From assembly GCA_977017575.1 (NCBI GenBank), contig CDRNVI010000016.1, positions 372,001 to 436,000 of the forward strand: 64,000 bases of DNA, read 5' to 3'. The stretch is from Paramoeba atlantica (Eukaryota > Discosea). Positions 18,056 through 26,885 of this stretch are shown here, in pieces. Position numbers and translations under genes: made by a program. The notes beneath the pieces are model-generated. The model did not search any database and was not told where the DNA came from. It saw only the letters and a list, made by a program, of their open reading frames with translations. Numbering within the stretch: the stretch's first letter is position 1; each line of letters starts with the position of its first letter.

Positions 18056-19483
18056 ATGGCTTCAGCTCTGTTCCCCGGGATTGTGTCCAGCGGCACGGGG
18101 CACAGCATATACAAACTCTTTTTAGGACACAAGAAGAGTATCGAACAGAGCATGATTCGTAACTTACAGTCACTTTACCCCTGGATTGCTAGTAGGCGTA
18201 AAGTTAGGGAGGAGAATAGAGAATACTACGAATTGGAACTTGGTGCATCATGCGATGCTGAGATTGTACTACGTTGGTCGCAAACGTACTATGCGCGGCG
18301 AAAACTTTTCGATCATCTCATGGAATATTCGAATGATTACGTAAAACAGCGCATTGCCAAGGAAGGAAATCTTCTAGATCCATCCTTTCATCCAATTTTG
18401 AAAACTATTCGTGATGAACTCGATAAGGAACGTCTGCCCTATGAAAGAAGGAGAATGCTACATGCGCTTCGCACGGCGCAGGTTCCCATGCGTCGCGAAT
18501 TGAACGCCTCACACGCTGAGCTCACGAACCATCATATGCTAATAGCGCGTCGTTACGTGGAGGAAGATACATTGAAGAACCGTTTCGGATTGATTGGTGT
18601 TAATTTGGAGCAAAAAATTAAAACCTACTTTCGACGTGATCAGGTACAAAATACATTGAAACGGTACATGAAAATGCTACTTCCTGAGGAGGGAGCGGAA
18701 TGTACCGTGCGCGAAGAAAAGACATTGGAAAAGATTGTGACACCAGAATATCAGCGATTCGGGTATATCCCCCAATATCGCCCTCTTGACATTCAATTTC
18801 TGTTCAAACACAGAGTTTTAAATTTCATGCGATGTACCGAAATTGTAACTCCCCGTGTTGGCGAAAAATCGCTAGAAAAAAGTAGCGAGTCGTTACCCGA
18901 TGTGGCGGCATGTGACCAGGTATCGGTCTCCACTTTAAATGATAGATACCGTGCCTATGTATATGGCAACGTATTTGCCAAAATAGCCCTTCACCCTGGC
19001 CGACTTCTGAGAGATGCTTCTCCGTGGTACGACAGCTTTGATACGGGAAACAATAACGTGGCACGTGCTGACCTACGGGATACGGATTTATCAACTCTCT
19101 GTATTGCTGCAGAAGCCATGACGAATATTTTGCCAGGATCTCTGCTGGTCCCTTACCTATGTCTGGCGTCTCCCGCACAGAGTGTGTCTTGGATGACGGA
19201 CGCTTTTGCCGTACCACTTCCTCGAGTACTCCCTTTTATTGGGAATGCACTCGCGTTAGATTTATTCTCAAGGCTCAATGTCGAAGGAGCCTGGAGAAAT
19301 CTACGTATTAGCCCAGAAAGTGATCTGGAAGACCCCGACGCACTGCAGAAAATCCGAGCTCTGATTTTGAGCCTTAATACTGTTAATGCGGCTAGCGCTT
19401 CCGCTTCAGCTGTTGAAAATGTAAAGGAACTGTACGGTTCACTATCTGCTGAAGAGAAGAACTGGATGAGTTCTCACAGATAG
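18056..19483 (+). CDS. Conserved-looking protein of unknown function (475 aa)
   Basis: I do not recognise this family. The first 25 residues (MASALFPGIVSSGTGHSIYK) could be a targeting sequence. Residues 30-230 are charged and helical, with many Arg and Glu and the stretches ELELGASCDAEIVLRW and YERRRMLHALR. The C-terminal half has more hydrophobic segments (SLLVPYLCLASPA, PRVLPFIGNALALDLF) but no certain membrane helix. Codon use resembles the neighbouring host genes and the frame is long and uninterrupted, so it is a real gene. The upstream in-frame TTG at 18047 was rejected for the ATG at 18056. Confidence 0.65.
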   Translation: MASALFPGIVSSGTGHSIYKLFLGHKKSIEQSMIRNLQSLYPWIASRRKVREENREYYELELGASCDAEIVLRWSQTYYARRKLFDHLMEYSNDYVKQRIAKEGNLLDPSFHPILKTIRDELDKERLPYERRRMLHALRTAQVPMRRELNASHAELTNHHMLIARRYVEEDTLKNRFGLIGVNLEQKIKTYFRRDQVQNTLKRYMKMLLPEEGAECTVREEKTLEKIVTPEYQRFGYIPQYRPLDIQFLFKHRVLNFMRCTEIVTPRVGEKSLEKSSESLPDVAACDQVSVSTLNDRYRAYVYGNVFAKIALHPGRLLRDASPWYDSFDTGNNNVARADLRDTDLSTLCIAAEAMTNILPGSLLVPYLCLASPAQSVSWMTDAFAVPLPRVLPFIGNALALDLFSRLNVEGAWRNLRISPESDLEDPDALQKIRALILSLNTVNAASASASAVENVKELYGSLSAEEKNWMSSHR

Positions 19484-19803
19484 CGGACAAAATAGTAAAT
19501 TTGTCTGGTATGGGAGGCCACTTTTATTGTTGTAGTCTAGATTTCGCGCAATTTCAAGACACATGTTTGTAAAAGAAAGAATTACTGATTATCAGGGTCG
19601 TTTGTTACGTGGAACATACAAGTCGGAACATAAAAGTGGAACATACAAGTGTATTGGTATTAATTGAACATATTATTTTTACTTACGATACCTGTCACTT
19701 GTTACGAAAATAAAAGTCACGTGTAGTCAGAGATGCCGGTCAACGCGAAACGATCCGCCTTATTCCTTATTTATTTCACATTCAGTTTTCTTACCGTTAG
19801 TTT
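19484..19803. other. Intergenic region with a short tandem duplication
   Basis: No gene seen. The 15-mer GTGGAACATACAAGT occurs twice, near 19610 and 19638, separated by a related CGGAACATAAAA segment. Confidence 0.5.
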
Positions 19804-20253
19804 ATGAACGGGCCTGAATCTGAAGCACACGAACCAAACGAGATTTCTTGGACCGAGAAAATTCCAATTTATGGTAGATACAAAACAGAGCAACGTCTCG
19901 CATCCAAGTATACCTACGTTGCGCAATCCCTTCAAAAGGACGAATTCTATCTTCGAGGATGTACAATGAATCCTCGCTTGTCCGAGTATCCCCAATGCAA
20001 AGACATTATTAGAGATTACTGGAGATGCCGTGACGAGCATCCGGTATTGTCGTTTCTCAACATATGTTATCCCTTTAAGGAAGAACTTTCAGGATGTCTT
20101 AATCTGGAATTTCTTAGACGTCAAGAGAAAGTTCGTCGCAAACTACCGAAGAATCGGAGGAAAAGTCTTCAACAGACGAAAGAACATTTCGAGAAGTCAG
20201 TGGAAACGAAGAAAATACAAATTAAAGAAATGAACGAAAAATTCATTGACTGA
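19804..20253 (+). CDS. CMC2-like cytochrome c oxidase assembly protein
   Basis: The 149-residue protein contains the CMC1/CMC2 core: MNPRLSEYPQCKDIIRDYWRC, then a HPVLSFLNICYPFKEELSGC segment. These are cysteine pairs of the CX(n)C type that the MIA40 relay oxidises. In yeast and animals CMC2 helps copper delivery and cytochrome c oxidase biogenesis in the intermembrane space. Here an N-terminal extension of about 55 residues and a strongly basic, helical C-terminal tail (RRKLPKNRRKSLQQTKEHFE) surround the core, making it longer than the usual 80-110 residues. No cleavable presequence is evident. The AG/TTT context just before the ATG could be a splice acceptor. Confidence 0.7.
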   Translation: MNGPESEAHEPNEISWTEKIPIYGRYKTEQRLASKYTYVAQSLQKDEFYLRGCTMNPRLSEYPQCKDIIRDYWRCRDEHPVLSFLNICYPFKEELSGCLNLEFLRRQEKVRRKLPKNRRKSLQQTKEHFEKSVETKKIQIKEMNEKFID

Positions 20254-20437
20254 AAATATTTGATGGGTGCTAGCGCGCCGTGTCGTCTCATATTGATGCG
20301 ACTTGCAATAATCATGTGGACTTCGGACAAGCGCGGCAATCTTGCCAACGTATAAAAGATCAGGAAGGAAATGTGAAACTTATCCTGTGTGCAATGCGAA
20401 ATGTAAGGATTAGTTTAAAGGTACGATTCTTTATTGC

Positions 20438-21454
20438 CGTATACCCCCCCCCAGTAAGAGACCCCACACTAATATACACCCATGGACAGAAGTGTGCCCC
20501 CGGCCTGGCAAATGTCAATTTTTTTATCCGTTTTTTCTCATTTTTGCAGCATTCGAGAGATCTCGTTCCCCTAGCGAAGAGCTTTGCCGCCTTTGCTTCA
20601 TAGGGACCCCCTGGTACCCCCTGTTTCCAAAAAACATGGTTTTATTGCCCGTTTTTTTGGAACACAGTCAATTTCTCTAGTATATTATCTTTTTTTCTCC
20701 CTGTTTTTTCTTCATGAGGACCCCGCCTCGTATAAATCATAAACGAAACATCGCTTTGTCGATTTCGGAGCGAACAGAGATAGTCAAACAGCATAAATCC
20801 ACACAACTTTGTAGTTTTAAGCCACACAACTATGTAACCCTGACAAAGGCCATAGAAAAGGCGTTTAATGCTCTAAAACGTGCACGACATATATAGAAAG
20901 TGTTGAATTCCATCAAATCTGTTCCTAAACGTATGCAAATAGCTATTCAGACCAATGGGGACATTGCGGATATTGATACTTCTTCCTTTTTTCTCATTTT
21001 CTCATTGAAAGGGTGTTCTCATTTTCTAGATGTCTAATGTACCATTTTTTGTTTTTGGTCTACTTTGGGGTCACCACCAGAGCACCAGGGGGTCCCTATG
21101 AAAAAAAGGCGGCAAAGCTCTTCGCTAGGGGAACGAGATCTCTCGAATGCTGCAAAAATGAGAAAAAACGAATAAAAAAAATGGCGTTTGCCAGGCCGGG
21201 GGCACACTTCTGTCCATGGGTGTAGATATGGCTCGGGAGTCACACAGGCGGCGTATAGGGAGTAGGGGGTGGGTGCCCGCATGTCTGGGGCCTTGGGGGT
21301 AACCCAAACGAGCATTTTAACACTTTTTCAGAAGAACAAGTAGAACCGTTTCTCAAAAAAGGTTCGGAAAACTGGCCAAAAAATCATACCCCCCAGTAAG
21401 GGAGATTCAAATATTTTCACCAAAAACCCATTTCTCTTACTGGGGGGGTATACG
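20438..21454. mobile_element. Foldback Tc1/mariner-like non-autonomous element
   Basis: Outer inverted repeats CGTATACCCCCC...AGTAAGAG at 20438-20460 and their complement at 21434-21454 end in TA, suggesting a TA target duplication. Inside them a long imperfect inverted repeat of about 145 bp pairs 20471-20616 with 21085-21230 (both arms contain GAACGAGATCTCTCGAATGC or its complement). A second copy of the terminal motif at 21387-21404 suggests nesting or rearrangement. The loop at 20714-20896 has a small frame with a CENP-B-like start (LSISERTEIVK), probably the remains of a transposase N-terminus. No intact gene remains. Confidence 0.75.
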
Positions 21455-21626
21455 ATAGATTAGGGATACGATTAGATTATGGTACCATGCTAAGATACAG
21501 ATCGGTTAAAGATACGTTTCTTGGACAATTCTAATAGTAGATTTGTGTAGGTTTCAGTTAGACAATTGTGTAGATTTTCGCTACGAGAAATTCACTTTCA
21601 TTAGACTTTTAGTATAATAGAGAAAT

Positions 21627-22520
21627 ATGTCAGGGAAACTCCGCTTGTATAAGGACAAGTTGGACGGGTACAAGCGCTTCTACTCTATTGTAAAAACCAT
21701 AAAGATGGTTACGCTTGCAAAGTTTCGTCAAGCAATGGGTCGTGTAAAAACAAGAGATGCAAATTTGCGATACACAGAAAAGTGTTTTGCAGCTATAAAA
21801 GGTCAGAACGCCTCAGCCGAAGAGACCAATCAATTAATTGTTCCGATCACAACGAATCGTGGCTCTTGTGGCCCGTTGAATAGCAACATCTATAAACATA
21901 TAGATGGGGCTATCCGGCCAAAATCCAAGCTTATGGCAGTTGGTAAAAAGGGTAACGATTCCCTGTCTCGTTTATTTCCTAATGAGTATACCTATGCGAT
22001 TATCAATGATATGAAACAGGCTGTTCATTTCGGATTCGCGTCCTACATTTATGAAAATATGAAAACAATTCCGAACCTCAATGAAGTTCATGTTGTCTTT
22101 AATCGCTTTATATCGGCAGGTGTACAACGACAATCGGTTTATACTATACCAGATTTTGGCACCTGGATTGCGAAGCTTACGTTAGCTGGATGTGGTGAAT
22201 CAAATAAAGCAAACTATCAGTTTACCAATGCTGTGTTGAATCTGGATGAATCGGTGGCCAAAGACTTTTACGATTTTCATGCTAGCATGTGTATTTTGAA
22301 TGCTGTTTCAGAAAATGAGCACTCTGAGTACGCAGCTCGCTTGCTGGCTGTGGAATCTCAGATGACGAACATTGCGCAACTGCAAGAACGAACTCGATAT
22401 CTTTATAATAAAACGCGACAAGGGAGTATTACTGCAGCTCTGATTGAATTGCTTAGTGCAATGTCCGCGATGTCTGACTCAGTCAGGCCTATTAATACCA
22501 GAGCTCGTTTCTGGGAGTAA
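21627..22520 (+). CDS. ATP synthase F1 gamma subunit
   Basis: The 297-residue protein is the central rotor shaft of mitochondrial F1-ATPase. The N-terminal helix carries IVKTIKMVTLAKFRQA (residues about 21-36), the Rossmann part carries PITTNRGSCGPLNSNI (about 72-87), and the C-terminal helix carries LYNKTRQGSITAALIELLSA. The protein begins directly with MSGKLRLYKDKLDGY and has no cleavable presequence. From memory this start and the NRGSCG variant of the usual LCG motif are shared with trypanosome gamma, which supports a euglenozoan source. The length and the FWE terminus also fit that group. Confidence 0.92.
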   Translation: MSGKLRLYKDKLDGYKRFYSIVKTIKMVTLAKFRQAMGRVKTRDANLRYTEKCFAAIKGQNASAEETNQLIVPITTNRGSCGPLNSNIYKHIDGAIRPKSKLMAVGKKGNDSLSRLFPNEYTYAIINDMKQAVHFGFASYIYENMKTIPNLNEVHVVFNRFISAGVQRQSVYTIPDFGTWIAKLTLAGCGESNKANYQFTNAVLNLDESVAKDFYDFHASMCILNAVSENEHSEYAARLLAVESQMTNIAQLQERTRYLYNKTRQGSITAALIELLSAMSAMSDSVRPINTRARFWE

Positions 22521-23181
22521 GCAGCCGATAGGATGGACTTTTTAAGTATCTGTGCACGTCGTAAAATCAAGCGTCATAATATCTTCAGGTTATAAAAGAT
22601 ATTATTCACGCAGAAAATCCTAATACGTTGGTAAAATACATCAATATATACCTTATATTGGTTCCTACTACTTTTTTCATGCAGTTTAAGTAATAAAAAG
22701 CCTTTCTAGTTCTTCAGAAAGCTTTTACGGTAATCTTATCCCTCATCACAAACATTTTTGTGAACATGAGTTTTTCCGAAATTCTTGTTTTGTGCATAAA
22801 ACTGCCTCAGATCGATATTAAAACTGTTTGATACGTGATACGCGGATTATAGACGTAAGAATTGTACCGCATTATGGCGCAACTTCATTTTGAGGGTTTA
22901 CAGCAAATCTCATTCAATGTTTTGGCCGAAGTTCGTGTATGCACGGGCATGCGTGTCTATTACATACACTTAGTGTCTACTAACATACACTTAGTGTCTA
23001 TTACATACACTGCGTGTCTATTACATACATATAGAGCATGTATCTGAAATACATGCTCTATATAGTGCACTTTAGTATCTGTACTTATATAAATCAATTT
23101 ACAAACAAGAACAATTTGCTAACACGTTTGCCCCCTGTTATTTTTAAACAATATAGATTCATGTAACTACGGACTCAAATT
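22521..23181. other. Intergenic region with tandem repeats and a hairpin
   Basis: No gene seen. Between 22960 and 23028 a unit of about 20 bases (GTGTCTATTACATACACTTA and variants) is repeated four times, directly followed by a perfect 15-bp hairpin at 23029-23063. Confidence 0.6.
22960..23063. repeat. Four ~20-bp tandem repeats followed by a 15-bp perfect hairpin
   Basis: Units share GTGTCTAYTAMATACAC. The hairpin stem ATATAGAGCATGTAT (23029-23043) pairs exactly with 23049-23063 around a CTGAA loop. It lies about 120 bases upstream of the PLC start. Confidence 0.85.
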
Positions 23182-25602
23182 ATGGGGTGCTCATGTTCCA
23201 AACAAAACCGCAAAAAATATCATTCCATTCACCTATCGAAACAGATATCAGGACAGGTTCGACACGATATAGAAAGCTTCGTACGAAGATATGAACTAGG
23301 CGACCTTCCCGTCGTCTTTCGAGATGTTATAGGAACCTTTCTCCTGGGGGGACGAGCCAATGAATGTACTAACATAGAACAGCAAATTGAATTTGACGAA
23401 GAGCAGTACGCGAAGTGCGTGCTTGCTAGTTTTTCGAAGGCCTTACAGGACTTAACAGACGTACAATTGTTGCCGCTTATTACTAAAATTGTGACAGAGC
23501 TGTGGGAGCAATCTAAAAGAAACACAGGAACGGGAATGCCAACTTTGGCTTTTGAGCACGAGGACACTGATTCGTTTACCGTACGTGAACTTCATTTCTG
23601 GATATCTCCCAAAGTTCAATTTCGAAGACCAAAATCTGATGTACTAAGGATTTTACGGCGCGCTAACTCCAAGAACGATGAGTTTGATGCTGTTCATTTG
23701 GGTTCGACTGTAACGTTCAACCAATTCCATCAATTGTACACCAAACTTTTTCATCGACCAGAATTGGATGCGATTTTTTGCACTTTTGCTCGAAGGCATG
23801 TCATGACTTTCACGGAACTTCAAACGTTTTTAGCAAAAATGCAAAATGAAACAGAAAATGTTGCAAAAGACAAAGCAAAAAAAAATCTAAGAGTTACAGG
23901 TCCTCTGACGAAGTATGCTTTCGCTGAATATTTTGGTTCGATCACTACGAATCCGTGCCAATGGCATGAGCCTATTCTTAGCGATGTTGATGTTCGTTGG
24001 GATGAGCACCCTCTTCATCATTATTACATTTCTACTTCGTTCCATACGTTTCTTACCGGAGATCAAATTCATAGTGAAGTCTCGTTGGACATGTACCGAT
24101 ATGTGCTTTTAGAGGGCTGCCGCTGCATCGAACTTGAGATATGGGACGGACCCATGGGTCATCCTGTCGTGTACCATGGAGGGAACAAAAATTCCACTCT
24201 CGCCGTACGTCGCGTGCTAGAAGTAATTCGCCAACACGCTTTTGTATCTTCAAGTTACCCTATTATTCTGTCATTCGACGTATATAACGCATCGGAGGAG
24301 CAACAAAGAATGCTTGCGTATCATCTCCAAAGAATATTTTCCAAGAGTCTTACACTTGGAATGATGTTTAATTCCGGACATCACCCGGAGCGTTCTCTGG
24401 CAACTCTTCGGCAACTGCAGAAAAAAGTATTGGTTAAATGCAAACAACTTCCAATCAAACCTTTTGTGGGGATTCGGGTTGCGAATATGCGGCGCCTCAA
24501 TCAGGGCGTAAAGGTCACGGAAGTTAAACTAGAGAGCGCGGCTTGCTCTGCCGGTCTTCAATCTAATGACTGGATCACTCATGTCAATGGTGAACCCATT
24601 AAAAATGTTCAAGATTTCAAATCCAAAATTGAATTCCTTCGTGTAGGCGATAATCTCACGCTGCGTTGTGAGAATCTCAGTGACATTTCGTTTGTACTTG
24701 GTGGCGTTGATGATGTAGCCCAAGGCGTAGACGCTAGTGATGACGATATTTGCGACGAAGCTCGTGTTCTGCGCAAACAAAATCAAAAGACTTCTTTGGA
24801 GACCGTTGCTGCCGAATTATCCCACCTAGTATTTCTTACCGCAGCTCGCCGTAAATCGTACAATTGCAATCAAACTAAACCGTGGGAAGTGGTTGCAATT
24901 TCCGAAACACGTGCCATTGAGGATGCTGAAATATTGCGCAATCAAATGATTGCACATAATGCAAGACGTTTTTGTCGCGTATACCCGTCTACATTCCGAG
25001 TTGATTCCAGCAATATGAATCCGATAAATTTTTGGGCGATCGGATCTCAAATGGTGGCTCTAAATTGGCAAACGAAGTGTGAATTTATGCGTCTCTACAA
25101 AGCCAAGTTCTACTTTGAAGGCCATAGCTCGGGCTTCGTTTTGAAACCCTCGCATCTTCGTCCATCCGACAAACTTCCCTCAGCACATGAACGATGTAAG
25201 ACGTCCGATTTTTGCATTCGAATCTTAGCAACCCACTGTTTACAGCTTACCATGCGTTCTACTGACCAAGAACCAGTTGTTCGAATCGTTGTCTTTATAA
25301 GAGGCACTGCGGAGGACGACACCTCTCACTTGCCTCAAGTCGCACACCACGGAAAATCTTCTTCGTGGAATACCGAGGTTGCAAGCTCGTTTCAATTTTC
25401 TGTCTCTGATCCTGCTTTAGCATTCCTAGTAATCCGTATTTTTGAGGATATTTCCGGCGATACGATTCTTGGGGAATGTATTTTGCCTGTATCGTGCATC
25501 AGGTTAGGTATACGTGTGCTTCCAATGTGGGATGAAGAAGGCACTCTTCTGGATCACGATACAACCTTGCTGTGTCTTTTTTCAAAATACAGAGCGGTCT
25601 AA
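23182..25602 (+). CDS. Phosphoinositide-specific phospholipase C-like protein, N-acylated, with PDZ-like insert
   Basis: The 806-residue protein has the eukaryotic PI-PLC plan. The start MGCSCSKQ fits N-myristoylation plus palmitoylation, as known for trypanosome PI-PLC. An EF-hand-like helical region (about 30-250) is followed by PLC X (about 270-400), a PDZ-like domain (about 429-501), PLC Y (about 545-660, with SSNMNPINFWAIGSQMVALN) and a C2 domain (about 675-806). A gapless comparison with PLC-delta1 numbering shows changes in the catalytic set. The position of His311 is Phe287, Asn312 is His288, Asp343 is Glu319 and Glu390 is Asp366. Glu341 (E317) and His356 (H332) are kept. The enzyme may be inactive or altered. 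The PDZ-like insert in the X-Y linker is unusual. Confidence 0.88.
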   Translation: MGCSCSKQNRKKYHSIHLSKQISGQVRHDIESFVRRYELGDLPVVFRDVIGTFLLGGRANECTNIEQQIEFDEEQYAKCVLASFSKALQDLTDVQLLPLITKIVTELWEQSKRNTGTGMPTLAFEHEDTDSFTVRELHFWISPKVQFRRPKSDVLRILRRANSKNDEFDAVHLGSTVTFNQFHQLYTKLFHRPELDAIFCTFARRHVMTFTELQTFLAKMQNETENVAKDKAKKNLRVTGPLTKYAFAEYFGSITTNPCQWHEPILSDVDVRWDEHPLHHYYISTSFHTFLTGDQIHSEVSLDMYRYVLLEGCRCIELEIWDGPMGHPVVYHGGNKNSTLAVRRVLEVIRQHAFVSSSYPIILSFDVYNASEEQQRMLAYHLQRIFSKSLTLGMMFNSGHHPERSLATLRQLQKKVLVKCKQLPIKPFVGIRVANMRRLNQGVKVTEVKLESAACSAGLQSNDWITHVNGEPIKNVQDFKSKIEFLRVGDNLTLRCENLSDISFVLGGVDDVAQGVDASDDDICDEARVLRKQNQKTSLETVAAELSHLVFLTAARRKSYNCNQTKPWEVVAISETRAIEDAEILRNQMIAHNARRFCRVYPSTFRVDSSNMNPINFWAIGSQMVALNWQTKCEFMRLYKAKFYFEGHSSGFVLKPSHLRPSDKLPSAHERCKTSDFCIRILATHCLQLTMRSTDQEPVVRIVVFIRGTAEDDTSHLPQVAHHGKSSSWNTEVASSFQFSVSDPALAFLVIRIFEDISGDTILGECILPVSCIRLGIRVLPMWDEEGTLLDHDTTLLCLFSKYRAV

Positions 25603-25734
25603 AGAAGAGTAACTCTAACTCCATCACATGGATTCGCAGTAAAATTTATTTAACAGGGCTTAACTATTATTTGAAATGAGCTTTTATGCCTAAAATCAAT
25701 CTTTCTTTGAGCCAGACAATAAAATTCTCTTTGG

Positions 25735-25760
25735 AATACTATTGAAATTTCAATAGTATT
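25735..25760. repeat. Perfect 26-bp palindrome
   Basis: AATACTATTGAAA and its exact reverse complement abut without a spacer. It lies about 130 bases after the PLC stop codon. Confidence 0.9.
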
Positions 25761-26331
25761 TGGATTGGCCCTTACTGTAGCAAATGGTTGGCCCTTACTG
25801 CAGCAATATAGAGAATACATTGTTGTATTCTGTATACATTGTTGTATATTGCGGTGGTTGTAACTACCACTCTACCCTCGATTATTGAAAAAAGTGGGCA
25901 AAAACGGTGTAAGCACACATGGGCATTCACGTGTACAGAGAATACTCGTGTATGAAGAGGAACACAGTACACTCCCGCTAATACATTTTTATAAATATAG
26001 ATTATAAACTTTTACTTTTATTTGTATTTATAGTACAAATGAGGGGCTGCGGATGATGTAAAGCGCTGTTTCGCACTGTTTCACGCTGTTTCGCGGCGTT
26101 TCAACACTAGGTAAGTCAAAAAGGAAATAAGTAGCTATTTTTTATTTGAAATAACCTATGAATGAAAGCAGAGTAGGCACTCGAGGGGGGCAAAGTTCGG
26201 GAGTGTGCCGCGGTGATATCCATGCATAAAAAAGATTAAAATATTAATGTACTATACATTTCAAAACTGATCTTCAGCACTCATTCGCAAATATTAAAAA
26301 AGTTGAACACATTTAATACTGAGACATTTAA

Positions 26332-26428
26332 TACTGTGACCCCCTTTAACGTAGAATAATGCGTTTTGTCTCTATGATAGGGGGGTTTGGGGGGGGTGTA
26401 TATTAAAGGCGGGTTGCAGTACTGTACT
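26332..26428. mobile_element. Very short inverted-repeat element (MITE-like)
   Basis: TACTGTGACCCCCTTTA at the left pairs imperfectly with CCTTTAATATAC-side sequence ending GCAGTA at the right (complement TACTGCAACCCGCCTTTA). The same terminal motif recurs at 30792-30825, so this is probably a family of tiny DNA elements. Confidence 0.45.
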
Positions 26429-26885
26429 TAGTGCTGATCTTCTCCACTTTACACTTTCGCACTTCGTATTCCCTTTTTCGCCCCATAGCGTTTTACTCGA
26501 GCTCGGGAAATCGAATGACCCTGCCCGATAGGCCCTTTGCAGGGCTTTCCACTTGGTCACTTTCCACTTGGCTGCTTTCATTGCTTGCTTCGAGGGAAGT
26601 GGAAGCATTTTAAAAAACCATCTTCCTCTTAAACGGGGTTAAGTTTGTCAATTTTCCTTTTCTATTCTCTTTGTTCAACACGGCGGTTGTTTTCAGCGCG
26701 AAGCTATGCTATTAAAAAAAGTTTTAAATTGAATACTACCACCGCTTTTAACGAAGAGACTAAAAAGAATTTGATAAAATGCCATCTTTTAAGTAAGAGG
26801 AATATAATGGGTAATAATATTAGCGGATATATTGGATCTTTCAGAAAACAATAACTTTATCCTTTTCCATAATTCGTTCTTCTTA

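Larger units (their letters stand above)
25603..26885. other. Intergenic region, repeat-rich
   Basis: No credible gene in 1.28 kb. It holds a 26-bp palindrome (25735-25760), two copies of TTGGCCCTTACTG-AGCAA near 25770-25805, a GCTGTTTCGC-type tandem repeat at 26063-26100 and a roughly 100-bp inverted-repeat element at 26332-26428. A short plus-strand frame at 26645-26854 looks random. Confidence 0.5.

Noticed and set aside
22960-23028. CRISPR-like array
   Set aside because: The units abut without unique spacers and the genome is eukaryotic; it is a simple tandem repeat.
23182-25602. Calling the PLC an ordinary active enzyme
   Set aside because: Four positions of the catalytic set differ in a gapless alignment, so activity cannot be assumed.
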